A DNA stretch of 64,000 bases from Blepharisma japonicum (lineage: Eukaryota > Ciliophora > Heterotrichea > Heterotrichida > Blepharismidae): assembly GCA_949751835.1 (NCBI GenBank), contig CATKHK010000007.1:124001-188000 (forward strand), written 5' to 3'. A model generated the notes under the pieces. The model had not been told where the DNA came from, made no database searches, and saw only the letters and a program-made list of their open reading frames with translations. The stretch's first letter is position 1. The number at the start of each line of letters is the position of its first letter. Positions 43,287 through 52,162 of this stretch are shown one piece after another. Position numbers and translations under genes: made by a program.

Positions 43287-43695
43287 CCTGTTTAAAATTT
43301 TGTATATTAAAACGGTAATATATATATTTTAAGATCATTCTCTGATGATATTTTATTTATAAGAGTAAAGCAATAAGTATTGGCAAATTAGGAAGGAAAA
43401 TATAACTTTCGAAACAAGGAATTATTTGTATATGGAGAATTTAATTTCTATAATTAAAATATTTTGAAATTACTTATATTTGTTTTGGTGAAAATATTGA
43501 ATGCTTTTATTTGCTAATTAAAGATTTCATGAAATTAATTATTTTTACTTTTTGGTGTGGTGAGTTTGTTTTAACTCATAGAATCTAAGACCTAAGCACC
43601 CAAAAAATTAACTCTTCAGAAGTATTAAATAACCTGCATAAGGCCTTATATAAAATTCTATTTCAAAATTATCCTACATCGCTAATCAATCTAAT
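43287..43695. other. Intergenic region between divergent genes
   Basis: These 409 bases separate the starts of the 5-phosphatase and the MGNT protein. They are AT-rich except for a short GC-richer patch near 43570-43620. No open frame or repeat is supported. Confidence 0.55.
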
Positions 43696-44349
43696 ATGGG
43701 AAATACTCATAGCACTCCAGAGGGAGCGTCAGAAGAGAATTGGCACGTATTTAATTTTGAAAAGCGACTTGGTTTTTCAGATTACGATGCTTCAGAAGTT
43801 GAGCTTGCAATGCTCCGAAATATGAAAAATTCTTTAATTACAGAGTTCTCATACAGAAATATTGAATCATCCCTGAAGTTAAGATATAAAGAAAGGTTTC
43901 GGCAGCTCGTTTTTGAAAAATTTCAAGCTGAAGATGGAACTACTGATGGCAAAAAATTAGCAACTTTAGGATTGCTGCTGTCTAGAGGTTCTGAAAGAGA
44001 AAAAATGACAGCGATTTGGAATATTTTTGATGAAGCAGGAAAAGGGGAACTGGATAGAAAACAATTTGGTGTCATGATTACTACTTTGTTTTTAGCGTCA
44101 TTAGGCCCAACCATTGAGGTTTCTGTAAATCAGGATTTTACTAGTAATGCTCTTTCAAAATGGAAAGAAAAATTGGATCGAAAAATTCCAGATTCTGTAA
44201 AAGAAATTTTGGATTTTTTCTTGGATCAAAACCCGTCTTTGTCGATAAGTACATTTTTAACTAAGCTTTTTGAGGGACCGAGAGGAGATTTGTCAAATAC
44301 TTTTGTAATAAGAAGGCAGTTGGAGAGGGATGAGTTTGATGAATTATAA
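43696..44349 (+). CDS. Myristoylated EF-hand-like protein, unknown
   Basis: The 217-residue protein starts MGNTHSTPEG, a strong N-myristoylation context. Residues 95-130 resemble a single EF-hand pair with weak loops (WNIFDEAGKGELDRKQFGVMI), and the rest is helical. It recalls the EF-hand-containing N-terminal part of some TLDc proteins, but no TLDc domain is present. The role is unknown; membrane attachment and perhaps Ca2+ sensing are inferred. Confidence 0.65.
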   Translation: MGNTHSTPEGASEENWHVFNFEKRLGFSDYDASEVELAMLRNMKNSLITEFSYRNIESSLKLRYKERFRQLVFEKFQAEDGTTDGKKLATLGLLLSRGSEREKMTAIWNIFDEAGKGELDRKQFGVMITTLFLASLGPTIEVSVNQDFTSNALSKWKEKLDRKIPDSVKEILDFFLDQNPSLSISTFLTKLFEGPRGDLSNTFVIRRQLERDEFDEL

Positions 44350-44574
44350 TAAATATAAGACATTGTGTTTTATTTATATAATGAAGTTAAAAGTTTATAT
44401 CTAATTTCATGAAATATTTAAAATTCATCATAATAAAAATAACTAGTATTTTATTAATCGCTTAATGAAATTATGCAAACGAAAATTATATTTCTTATAT
44501 ATGAAATATTAATATTTTATTAAATTTTACAATTTTAATCTTTTATTCAAACTAAATGTATTAATAAAATTATT

Positions 44575-45033
44575 TTAGCAACTTAGCTTTAATCGAAGTA
44601 AATGAAGAATAGCACCTGGACCAATTCCATAACTTTCAAGTGTGCGATTGCTTTGAAGGGCACTTTTCCCAAAGAACAGGCGTTGAAATCTTATATGCAA
44701 ACCTGATAAATTATAGTATAGCTGCTTTAGATATAAAATTGTTTCACTAGAATTAATACATATCTCATAGTGATTATTTTGCCCAGCAACTACAATGGTC
44801 ATTAATACTCCATCTCGAGGTTTTAAAATCAAAAGAAGTGTCGCTGCTTCGCGGATATTATAATGATCTAATGTATGGCAGTCTTCTAATTGAATATGAG
44901 CAAAAAATAATCGTTGTTGCTCTATAGGTATTCCCTTTTGCTCTTGAATTTTGCTTTTTAGATTTTCTACGATATCTGAAGATTCTGCATTCAGTATTAG
45001 GTTCTCAAGAAAAAAGTTTACGTAAATTTGCAT
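44575..45033 (-). CDS. Ubiquitin-derived two-domain (UBL-UBL) protein, copy 1
   Basis: The 152-residue protein consists of two ubiquitin-like folds. The first (1-75) keeps clear ubiquitin phrases: LKSKIQEQKGIPIEQQRLFFAHIQLEDCHTLDHYNI. The terminal LRLRGG of ubiquitin is changed to LKPRDG, so it cannot be processed to a free diglycine. The second fold (77-152) begins VLMTIVVAGQNNHYEICI and ends with [18 protein letters not shown]. This is the most downstream member of a minus-strand array at 44-54 kb. The frame is intact. Function is unknown; non-conjugated UBL domains usually bind ubiquitin-system or proteasome proteins. Confidence 0.82.
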   Translation of the reverse strand: MQIYVNFFLENLILNAESSDIVENLKSKIQEQKGIPIEQQRLFFAHIQLEDCHTLDHYNIREAATLLLILKPRDGVLMTIVVAGQNNHYEICINSSETILYLKQLYYNLSGLHIRFQRLFFGKSALQSNRTLESYGIGPGAILHLLRLKLSC

Positions 45034-45500
45034 ATTATAAATTTTAGATATGAAATCAGGGCAGAAAAGACATATTTAACTATGAAATAAAAGTTAGATA
45101 GTTTCACAATTTAAAATAGTAGTTTGGGGTAGGATGATATTCCTGTATTCGAGCTTAGTGAGAGGAATCCTAGATTCCTCGAGAGTATCAATTTAGAGAG
45201 AAGTTCTCTGCATTGAGTATTGTGAGAGAGAGAGGTCGTAAGAGGCTTGGGGACAGAAAAAGCTCTAATCATTATGCTTGTTTTACCTACCGTTACCAGA
45301 GTTGTCATCTTAAGTTGAGATTGCAAGAAATGAGGCTAAGAACCAGATAATCATAGCATAAATAGTTTATTTTTTAACTTTGGCAAACTAGCAACAATTA
45401 TAATGAAATCCTTTCAATTGGAAAGATTTTTATCTTTTCAATAAACTTCTTAGTTATCTTTAAAGAATAAACATTCGTAAACAATTATTTCATAAATAAA
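45034..45500. repeat. Duplicated 5' flank of the UBL array, interrupted copy
   Basis: Upstream of copy 1 lies a repeat seen beside other members: ATTTTAGATATGAAATCAGG, then AGAAAAG and CATATTTAA, then AACTTTGGCAAACTAGCAAC and a Lys-rich TTTCAAxxTTGGAAAG phrase. The same order occurs at 47331, 48751, 50240 and 52787. In this copy the repeat is split at 45105-45361 by foreign DNA (separate entry). The flank duplicated together with the coding units. Confidence 0.7.
45105..45361. other. GC-richer insert with 7-bp flanking duplication
   Basis: About 257 bases, visibly richer in G and C than everything around, interrupt the repeated flank. ATAGTTT occurs on both sides, at 45098-45104 and 45362-45368, while uninterrupted units have one such site, so it looks like a target-site duplication. 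No terminal inverted repeat is seen. A plus-strand open frame of about 70 codons (with UGA as Trp) starts DDIPVFELSERNPRF without an ATG, and a minus-strand frame of 71 codons also exists. I cannot identify either. It may be a retroposed gene fragment or a small element. Confidence 0.55.
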
Positions 45501-45699
45501 CGATATTGATATCTCTATATTACAATCCGAGAATGGAACTCTTTAAAAAAAACACTTTTTTTAATGATAAATTTTTTAACGGTTTTTGGGTTTTACTGTT
45601 TATTTACGAATTAATCGAAATTAATTGTATTTAATATTTCTATTGAAAAAAAGATATTGGAAAGCTTTTCTTGCTAGCCAATGACCACTGAAAGTAATA

Positions 45700-46440
45700 A
45701 ACATAATCCTCCAAGACTATCTTCATCAGTTACTCTGAAACGCTCTATATAAGGGAAGTAACATTTTCAATCTCAACCAGAGATTCTCGATGAGGTTAGT
45801 GATCAACGGGCTGTCCAAAAGTGCAGCTGTGCACTACGCGGTGTGGCTGAATACCAATTCAGGAATTTTACGATATGGAGCTGATCCGAATTAATATTAG
45901 ATTAACCGCCAAAGCCGTCTAAGGTTCTTCATTGTCTCTTGAGTGCATAAACTACATCTAATGCAGTAACAATCTTTCTTCTTGCGTGTTCTGTGTAAGT
46001 TACCGGCGTATCTTACAACATTTTTCAAAAATACTTTTAGTACATTTTTTGTTTCATCATAAACTGTCTTTTCACACCTCCTTTTCTTTCCAATCTTCTA
46101 ATGGCAGGCTTGGTATTCCATTGGATGTTCTCTCTTATAACTCTTCTGTGTCTTTTTCTCTCCAACTTTTCCTCAATCTTTTCCTCCTTTTCCGTCTTTT
46201 CCTTCCATATTATATATGGAGCTCATCCATCTGATATAATTTCGGTTGGATTATGGGCATTATTGTTTATTGCAATTTAAATAAAAGCGCTTAATTTCTC
46301 CTAAATTCTATCATTAGCGGCTAAGAATAGTTAAACTTCTCTGTTCATCTATAGGACTTCCATTAAGAGATGTAATTTTCGTTTCATCAACTTCCTCTAC
46401 AGTTTGATCTTGTCAAGGCTTATAAGCGCAAAAATAATTG
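45700..46440 (-). mobile_element. Decayed Merlin/IS1595-like DNA transposon
   Basis: Minus-strand pieces in several frames match a DDE transposase of the Merlin/IS1595 (ISXO2-like) type. In order they are TVEEVDETKITSLNGSPIDE around 46350-46425 (first catalytic Asp), PTEIISDGWAPY around 46213-46250 (second Asp) and LITNLIENLWLRLK around 45765-45810 (the Glu helix). The last phrase could also suit Tc1/mariner, but TN-IE-LW preceded by SDGWAPY is closer to IS1595. The copy is broken and short of the usual 250-300 codons. Terminal inverted repeats could not be delimited. A histone H4 pseudogene splits it after the second Asp. Confidence 0.7.
45902..46208 (-). pseudogene. Histone H4 processed pseudogene
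   Basis: The minus strand from ATG at 46208 to TAA at 45902 is 307 bases, close to a full H4 coding region. It reads [18 protein letters not shown], then [20 protein letters not shown] and [10 protein letters not shown], then [17 protein letters not shown], then VTYTEHARRKIVTALDVVYA and LKRQWRTLDGFGG. These match H4 in order but in different frames, so about three frameshifts are present, plus loss of the ISGLI region and several substitutions. Both ends are flanked by a 15-base near-identical direct repeat (45873-45887 and 46214-46228). The copy therefore looks like a retroposed H4 transcript. Confidence 0.92.
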
Positions 46441-46559
46441 AATATTCGATTTAAAAAAAAACACCTAAAATAAAGCGAGCATAAATGAATTATTAGGATA
46501 TTACATAAACAATTAATTTTATAATAAAATCGTTTCTTGACCAAGCACTCATATAAAAT

Positions 46560-46780
46560 GTGAATTTAATTTTGCTTTTTTACCACAACTTTTGTTTTTT
46601 TATACAACTTTTCTAACTCTTGCCAAATTTTGATTTACTTCGTTATTATCTAGTTTATTTTGCTATTTTTATAAAATTTGCAATTTGCCCTTTTGATTCT
46701 TTTTAAAAAATTTGCATTTTTGTACATATTATGCTAAAATTTTGGCCACTGGAAAACAACATCACTAAGTCTCATGCAAA
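46560..46780. repeat. AT-rich repeat of the UBL array (TTTGCCAAATTT type)
   Basis: A roughly 200-base AT-rich segment with the phrase TGCCAAATTTTGATTTACTT and then TATTATCTAGTTTATTTTGC recurs in order at 48000-48200 and 51410-51560. It lies on the downstream side of copies 2, 3 and 5, about 100-150 bases from their stops, so it is part of the duplicated unit. It codes for nothing that I can see. Confidence 0.65.
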
Positions 46781-46868
46781 GGAAATTATATCATGCGATT
46801 TATGAATATTAATGTTTTGTTAAATTCTACGTATTATGGCATTTTGTGCAATCTATTAATGTAATTAT

Positions 46869-47330
46869 TTAGTAGATTTTTGTTTTACGAACTACAAGAA
46901 GAATCGAACCTGGACCTATTCCAGAACTTTCAAGCGTGCTATAGATTTGAGGGATATTTTGTACAAAGATCAGGCGTTGGGCGTTGATATTTATACCTAA
47001 TAAGTTATAGCATAGATACTTTAGGTATAAAATTGTTTCTCTAGAATTAATACATATCTCATAATGATTATTTCGTTCTGCGACTATAATTGTCATTAAT
47101 ATTCCATCTTGAGGTTTCAAAAATAAATAAAGTTCTATCCCTTCACGATAATTATAGTGATCTAATGTATGGCAGTCTTCCAATTGATTTCCAAAGCAAA
47201 ATAATCGTTGTCGATCTATAGGAATTCCCTCTTGCTCTTGAATTTTGCTTTTTAGATTTTCTATATTATCTGAAGATTCTGCATTCAGCATTATGTCCCT
47301 CCCGGTAGAAACTTGCACAAAAATTTGCAT
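46869..47330 (-). CDS. UBL-UBL protein, copy 2
   Basis: The 153-residue member has first-domain phrases LKSKIQEQEGIPIDRQRLFC and QLEDCHTLDHYNYREGIELY, ending LKPQDG in place of LRLRGG. The second domain is almost identical to copy 3 (ICINSRETILYLKYLCYNLL, then GININAQRLIF) while the first domains differ much more, which suggests recent conversion or duplication of the 3' half. The frame is complete and ends TAA. Confidence 0.82.
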   Translation of the reverse strand: MQIFVQVSTGRDIMLNAESSDNIENLKSKIQEQEGIPIDRQRLFCFGNQLEDCHTLDHYNYREGIELYLFLKPQDGILMTIIVAERNNHYEICINSRETILYLKYLCYNLLGININAQRLIFVQNIPQIYSTLESSGIGPGSILLVVRKTKIY

Positions 47331-47710
47331 ATTATAAATTTTAGTTATGATATTAGGATAGAAAAGAATATTTAATTCTACTTGAATAAAAGTTGAATAG
47401 CGCGATTTTAAACGTTGTCAAACTAGTAATCATTCTAATTATCTGCTTTCAAAATTGGAAAGGCGTTTTATATTTTTATAAATTCCTTAATAATGCAGAC
47501 AACTAGCTATGGTGCTTACATGACCATAAGATTCTCATCCAATCTTCAAAAATAAGGTATTATTTTTTGAGCGACTTGGAGAAGATGCGTCAAATGCATT
47601 CAAAATTAGATTGCAATTGAAAAGACTTGAATTTTGTTAAGCTGGAAAAATTAAAAAATTTTATATTAATAGAACATCCCTAATTGCTTTTACTCAATCA
47701 TTAAGCTTCC
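47331..47710. repeat. Duplicated 5' flank of UBL copy 2
   Basis: This flank carries the ordered phrases seen upstream of other copies: AGGATAGAAAAG, TTTAATTCTACTTGAATAAA, CTTTCAAAATTGGAAAGGCG, then GAGCGACTTGGAGAAGATGC and ATTAATAGAACATCCCTAAT. Homologous stretches lie at 48751-49170 and 52787-53180. It shows the duplication unit extends about 400 bases upstream of each gene. Confidence 0.7.
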
Positions 47711-48288
47711 TATTAACCTGAAATTATGAGCACAACTAGCGTCAGTATTTTATGAAAATTAATATTCTTACTCCCAGACCAAGGGAAGATAGAAAAACAG
47801 AAAAAGAAGAAGCAGGGTAAAGAAAGGGCCGTCTAACTTTGCCAAATTAAAAATTCGAAAAAAATTATACATTTTCACTGATTTATATTTTTCTATAAAA
47901 GATATTTTACTCTGTGTATACACACTTACGCTAGCATCTTAGCATCTCTCTTTTATAAAATAGCATCTCTAATCCAATTATAATATTGTTAGCACGCATA
48001 TGATATGTAAATTTAATTTCACCTTTTTATGCAAGCTTCTCTAATTTTGCCAAATTTGATTTAATTTGCTATTATTTATTTACCATTTTATAAAAAATTT
48101 GCAAAATTTACCTTTTTTTTGGCTTTTCAAAAATTTGCATATTTGGTAAAGCCTTTATCAAAATTTAACCCACCTAATGGTGCTTCTAAATTTCATGTAA
48201 ACAAAATTATATTGTTTATTTATGAATATTAATATATTGTTAAATTCTACGTATTATGGCATTTTATGCAATCTATTAATGTAATTAT
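47711..48288. other. Intergenic part of the UBL array
   Basis: This gap includes an unrelated purine-rich stretch near 47790-47850 and then the TTTGCCAAATTT-type repeat (48000-48200). The last 75 bases before the copy 3 stop closely match the equivalent stretch below copy 2 (TTCTACGTATTATGGCATTT), so the 3' ends of copies 2 and 3 are recent duplicates. No gene is seen. Confidence 0.55.
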
Positions 48289-48750
48289 TTAGCAGATTCT
48301 TGTTTTACGAACTACATGAAGAATCGAACCTGGACCTATTCCAGAATTTTCAAGCGTGCTATAGTTTTGAGGGATATTTTGTCCAAAGATCAGGCGTTGG
48401 GCGTTGATATTTATACCTAATAAGTTATAGCATAGATACTTTAGGTATAAAATTGTTTCTCTAGAATTAATACATATCTCATAATGATTATTTCGTTCTG
48501 AGACTATAATTGTCATTAATACTCCATCTCGAGGTTTCAAAAACAAATTGAGTGTTGTTCTTTCACCAATATTATAGTGATCTAATGAATTGCAATCTTC
48601 CAATTGCTTTCAGAGTGAAAACAGTCGCTGTTGATCTATAGGAATTCCCTCTTGTTCTTCAATTTTTCTTTTTAGATTTTCTACGATATCTGAAGATTCT
48701 ACATTCATTATTATGCTTCTCCCATCAGAAATATCTACAACTATTTGCAT
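48289..48750 (-). CDS. UBL-UBL protein, copy 3
   Basis: From ATG at 48750, with one UGA Trp (RLFSLWKQLEDC), the frame gives 153 residues. First domain: NLKRKIEEQEGIPIDQQRLF and DCNSLDHYNIGERTTL, ending LKPRDG. The second domain nearly equals that of copy 2. Under the standard code the gene would be annotated only from the internal Met at 48603. Confidence 0.82.
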
Positions 48751-49170
48751 ATTATAAATTTAGATATGAAATCAGGATAGAAAAGCCATATTTAGTTCGA
48801 CTGAAATAAAGTTTAATAGTATAACCTTAAACTTTGGCAAATGGCAACCATTCTAGCTATGTCCTTTCAAAATAGGAAAGGGATTTATATTTCTAATAAA
48901 CTGTTTAATAATGCAGACAGTCAGTTTTGGTGCTTATATAATAATAAGACTGTCATGCCAATTTATCAAAATTAAATAATTATGGAAAATATAATAGCTG
49001 GATAAATAATATAATTTTTAAACATCCTGGAGAAGATACGTAAAAACATACATAATAGAGGGCAATTGGAAAGACCCGAATTTTTTGTTATTATATTTAA
49101 TAAAATCTAAATTAATAGCACATCCTGATTGTTTTCTTATTGAAAAATTAAGCATTGGATATTGACGTTT
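48751..49170. repeat. Duplicated 5' flank of UBL copy 3
   Basis: The same ordered phrases as at 47331-47710 are present: AAATCAGGATAGAAAAGCC, ACTTTGGCAAATGGCAACCA, CTTTCAAAATAGGAAAGGGA, then GGAGAAGATACGTAAAAACA and TTAATAGCACATCCTGATTG. Identity falls with distance from the coding region. Confidence 0.7.
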
Positions 49171-49207
49171 TCATCTGATATCTCTCAGCATTTATTTTTT
49201 AAAATTT

Positions 49208-49300
49208 AAAGTTAAGCTACTAGAATGAAAAGTATCACCTGAGTGAACTCCATAACTTTCAAGCGTATTTTTGTTTTCAAGTCTAACTATATAATGAACA
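49208..49300 (-). pseudogene. Relic of the 3' end of a UBL-UBL gene
   Basis: The minus strand encodes a fragment reading NTLESYGVHSGDTFHSSSLT, which corresponds to the conserved [16 protein letters not shown] end of the intact copies. The rest of the gene is missing or unrecognisable. It marks an extra, dead member between copies 3 and 4. Confidence 0.7.
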
Positions 49301-49477
49301 CCAATATTCTCAAAATCATATCATTGTTTTAATACATCCTCTCAACTGTTTCACTAGAATCTTACCTTATTAATAAATTTGGTTATTTCTCCTACCTCAG
49401 AAAATTCTTTACTTTTATTTGCAACATTATAAACAGTTATACTATCTAGCAAAGATGCACATCTTACAGCCAACCAC

Positions 49478-49628
49478 TATAGATTTTACATTCAAAATCA
49501 AATGCATTTATCATGCTTTTCTTATGTTTGCGTTGCTTGGTTTAAAGATAATTTCAAAAACTACTTCAAAGCGTTTCTTATATTTGATGAAGTGCTACTT
49601 AAACTATTTCCACAGTTTCGTAATTTAA
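49478..49628. repeat. Dispersed direct repeat A (first copy)
   Basis: About 150 bases (starting CACTATAGATTTTACATTCA and including TTCTTATGTTTGCGTTGCTT, TTTCAAAGCGTTTCTT-like and AAGTGCTACTTAAACTATTT phrases) recur at 51079-51240 with roughly 75 percent identity by eye. It does not correspond to the UBL coding region or to the usual flank, so it may be part of a lost gene or element duplicated with the array. Confidence 0.6.
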
Positions 49629-49777
49629 TTTCTTTAAAAGATTTCGTATAAATTTTTGCCACCTAATGATGCTCCTAAGTTTCATGCAAACAATATATTG
49701 CTTTATTTATGAAATATTAATATTTTGTTAAATTGTATACATTAGAGTGTTTTATGCAAGCTATTAATGTAATTATT

Positions 49778-50239
49778 TTAATAGGTTAGTTCTAATTGAA
49801 GTAAATGAAGAATCGTACCTGGACCAATTTCATAACTTTCAAGTGTATAGTAGTTTTGAAGAACATCTCTTCCAAAGAACAGGCGCTGGAGATTGATATC
49901 GATACCTAATAAGTTATGGCATAGATACTTTAGGTATAAAATTGTTTCATTAGAATTAATACATATCTCATGGAGATTATTTCGTTCTGCGACTATAATT
50001 GTCATTAATACTCCATCTTGAGGTTTCAAAATCAAATGAAGTGCTGTTCTTTCACCGATATTATAGTGATCTAATGTATGGCAGTCTTCCAATTGATTTC
50101 CAAAACAAAATAATCGTTGTTGATCTATAGGAATTCCCTCTTGCTCTTCAATTTTGCTTTTTAGATTTTCTACAATATCTGAGGACTTTACATTCAATAT
50201 TATGTTCTTCCCAGTAGAAAATTGTACAAAAATTTGCAT
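49778..50239 (-). CDS. UBL-UBL protein, copy 4
   Basis: The 153-residue member has an intact frame. First domain: NLKSKIEEQEGIPIDQQRLF, CFGNQLEDCHTLDHYNIGER, ending LKPQDG. Second domain: AERNNLHEICINSNETILYL and DVLQNYYTLESYEIGPGTIL. The first domain is closest to copy 2 at QRLFCFGNQLEDCHTLDHYN but to copy 3 at NIGERTAL, a mosaic pattern. The flank at 50240-50430 carries the usual AGAAAAGCCATATT and AATAGGAAAG phrases. Confidence 0.82.
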   Translation of the reverse strand: MQIFVQFSTGKNIILNVKSSDIVENLKSKIEEQEGIPIDQQRLFCFGNQLEDCHTLDHYNIGERTALHLILKPQDGVLMTIIVAERNNLHEICINSNETILYLKYLCHNLLGIDINLQRLFFGRDVLQNYYTLESYEIGPGTILHLLQLELTY

Positions 50240-51677
50240 ATTATAAATTTTAGATGTGAAATCATGATAGAAAAGCCATATTAATTCTACTTAAATAAAA
50301 ATTTAATTGAGTAGCTTTTAAACTTAGCAAATTATCAACCATTCTAGTTATCTCCTTTCAAAATAGGAAAGACATTTTATACTTTTAATAAACTATTTAA
50401 TAATGCAAGCAACTAGCTATGGTGGTTACACATAAGAAAAGTTGATTGTATGAGGATAGAAAACCATATTTAATTTAACAACAAAAATTAATATCAATAC
50501 TTTAGCTTTTAAGAATTAAAAATTGCTATTTTATTTCTTAAAAACTGCGAAGCTATTTGCATTGGATTTTAAATAATCTGTTTACTAGAGCAAAATTTTA
50601 ACTATAGTTTTTATGATTAAGTGCATTTACAATATGAATTTAAAAGATTTCAGAGTATTTTATGTTGGAAATGATAAAATCTAGGAAAATTTGGATGGAT
50701 ATATTATAAATTCAGTATTTACACATCCAGAAAATTTAACTGAAATATTTAAGATATATGAGCAGTCTATAATAAAATCTCTACAATTGGATATCTTAAT
50801 TAAAGATTTAATTATTAATTTTAAAATAATTCAATGTTAGAATTTTTATAGATACCTTTTCTGTTTTTATCTTTATGGTAAAAAATAATCGACTTCACTG
50901 CTATCGTCTATAGCCTATCCTTCAATTTTCAAAATAGAATTCTAAAGGTTTCATATAAAAGACTTGATTTTTTTCTTTAGCTTCAAAAGATTTATTTTTT
51001 TCTTCGCTACTAGAGGATAAAAGCTGTCAAATCAAGAAAGTAAATTTATTTTACACTATCGACTTTTTACAGTCGACTACTATAGATTTGCAATTCAGAA
51101 TCTAAACGTCTATCATGATTATTCTTATGTTTGCATTTCTTGACTAATGATAAGGGCGATTTCAAAGCGTTTCTTTTATTTAATTTGACCAAGTGCTGCT
51201 TAAACTACTTCCCGCTGATTTCTATATTCTATTTCACTAGTTTAGTTCTTAAAAGGCAGCTAAAATAAAAATTTCCTATTTAATTTTTGTCAAAAAAATG
51301 ATACACGTTACTATAATATTATTCACATAATCTACCTTAAACGATTGTTTTCAATATTAATTAATTTAATTTCTTAATTTGACTTTATACGATCTCGTTT
51401 AAGTTTGACAAACCAATTTTTGCCATTTTTATACTTTTGCCAAATTTCGATTAACTTTGCTATTATTTAGTTTCTTTTACCTCTTCTAAAAAAATTTGTA
51501 AAATTATAGCTTTTTAAAATATTTCCAATTTTTGAACAGACCCATGTCGAAATTTTTGCCACCTAATGCATACTTCTTATTTTTATGCAAAAATAATGTA
51601 TTGTTTTATTTATGAAGTATTAATATTTTGTTAAGTTAAACGCATTAGAGGTTTTATGCAAGCTATTAATGTAATAA
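50240..51677. other. Long non-coding part of the UBL array
   Basis: About 1.4 kb with the duplicated 5' flank of copy 4 (50240-50430), the second copy of repeat A (51079-51240), a TTTGCCAAATTT-type repeat (51410-51560) and the conserved 3' end before copy 5 (51605-51677, TTATGCAAGCTATTAATGTA). Between 50430 and 51079 the sequence is AT-rich and decayed. I see no intact gene. Confidence 0.55.
51079..51240. repeat. Dispersed direct repeat A (second copy)
   Basis: This is the partner of 49478-49628, in the same orientation, with shared phrases ACTATAGATTT, TTCTTATGTTTGCAT, ATTTCAAAGCGTTTCTT and AAGTGCTGCTTAAACTACTT. The two are about 1.6 kb apart, close to the spacing of UBL copies 4 and 5 (1.9 kb), so they probably duplicated with the array unit. 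Confidence 0.6.
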
Positions 51678-52139
51678 TTAGCATATTTTTGATAAATGAA
51701 ATAAATGAAGAATTGTACCTGGACCAATTCCATAACTTTCAAGCGTACAATAGTTATTAAGAATATTCTTTCCAAAGCATAGGCTTTGGAAGTTCACTTG
51801 CAAACCTGATAAGGTATAGCATAGATACTTTAGGTATAAAATTGTTTCACTTGAATTAATACATATCTCATAGTGATTATTTTGCTCTGCAACTATAATT
51901 GTCATTAATATTCCATCTTGAGGTTTCAAAAACAAATGAAGTATTGATGTTTCCTTGACATTATAGTGATCTAATGAATAGTAGTCTTCTAATTGATTCA
52001 GATAAAAAAATAATCTTTGTTGATCTATAGGGATTCCCTCTTCTTCTTCAATTTTGCTTTTTAGATCTTCTATAACATCTGAAGATTTTACATCCAGCAT
52101 CATGCTCCTCTTATCAGAAACTTGTACAATAATTTTCAT
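51678..52139 (-). CDS. UBL-UBL protein, copy 5
   Basis: The 153-residue member is intact. First domain: MKIIVQVSDKRSMMLDVKSS, DLKSKIEEEEGIPIDQQRLF, QLEDYYSLDHYNVKETSILH, ending LKPQDG. Second domain: AEQNNHYEICINSSETILYL and [20 protein letters not shown]. It is the most diverged of copies 1-5 in the first domain. Its upstream flank is split by the insert at 52163-52786. Confidence 0.82.
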   Translation of the reverse strand: MKIIVQVSDKRSMMLDVKSSDVIEDLKSKIEEEEGIPIDQQRLFFYLNQLEDYYSLDHYNVKETSILHLFLKPQDGILMTIIVAEQNNHYEICINSSETILYLKYLCYTLSGLQVNFQSLCFGKNILNNYCTLESYGIGPGTILHLFHLSKIC

Positions 52140-52162
52140 ATTTTATATTTTAGATACAAAAT

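Noticed and set aside
45111-45326. The GC-richer insert as a second histone or annexin relic
   Set aside because: A short VRGLGTEKAL phrase recalls annexin repeats on the plus strand, but the rest does not fit and no histone pattern is found in any frame.
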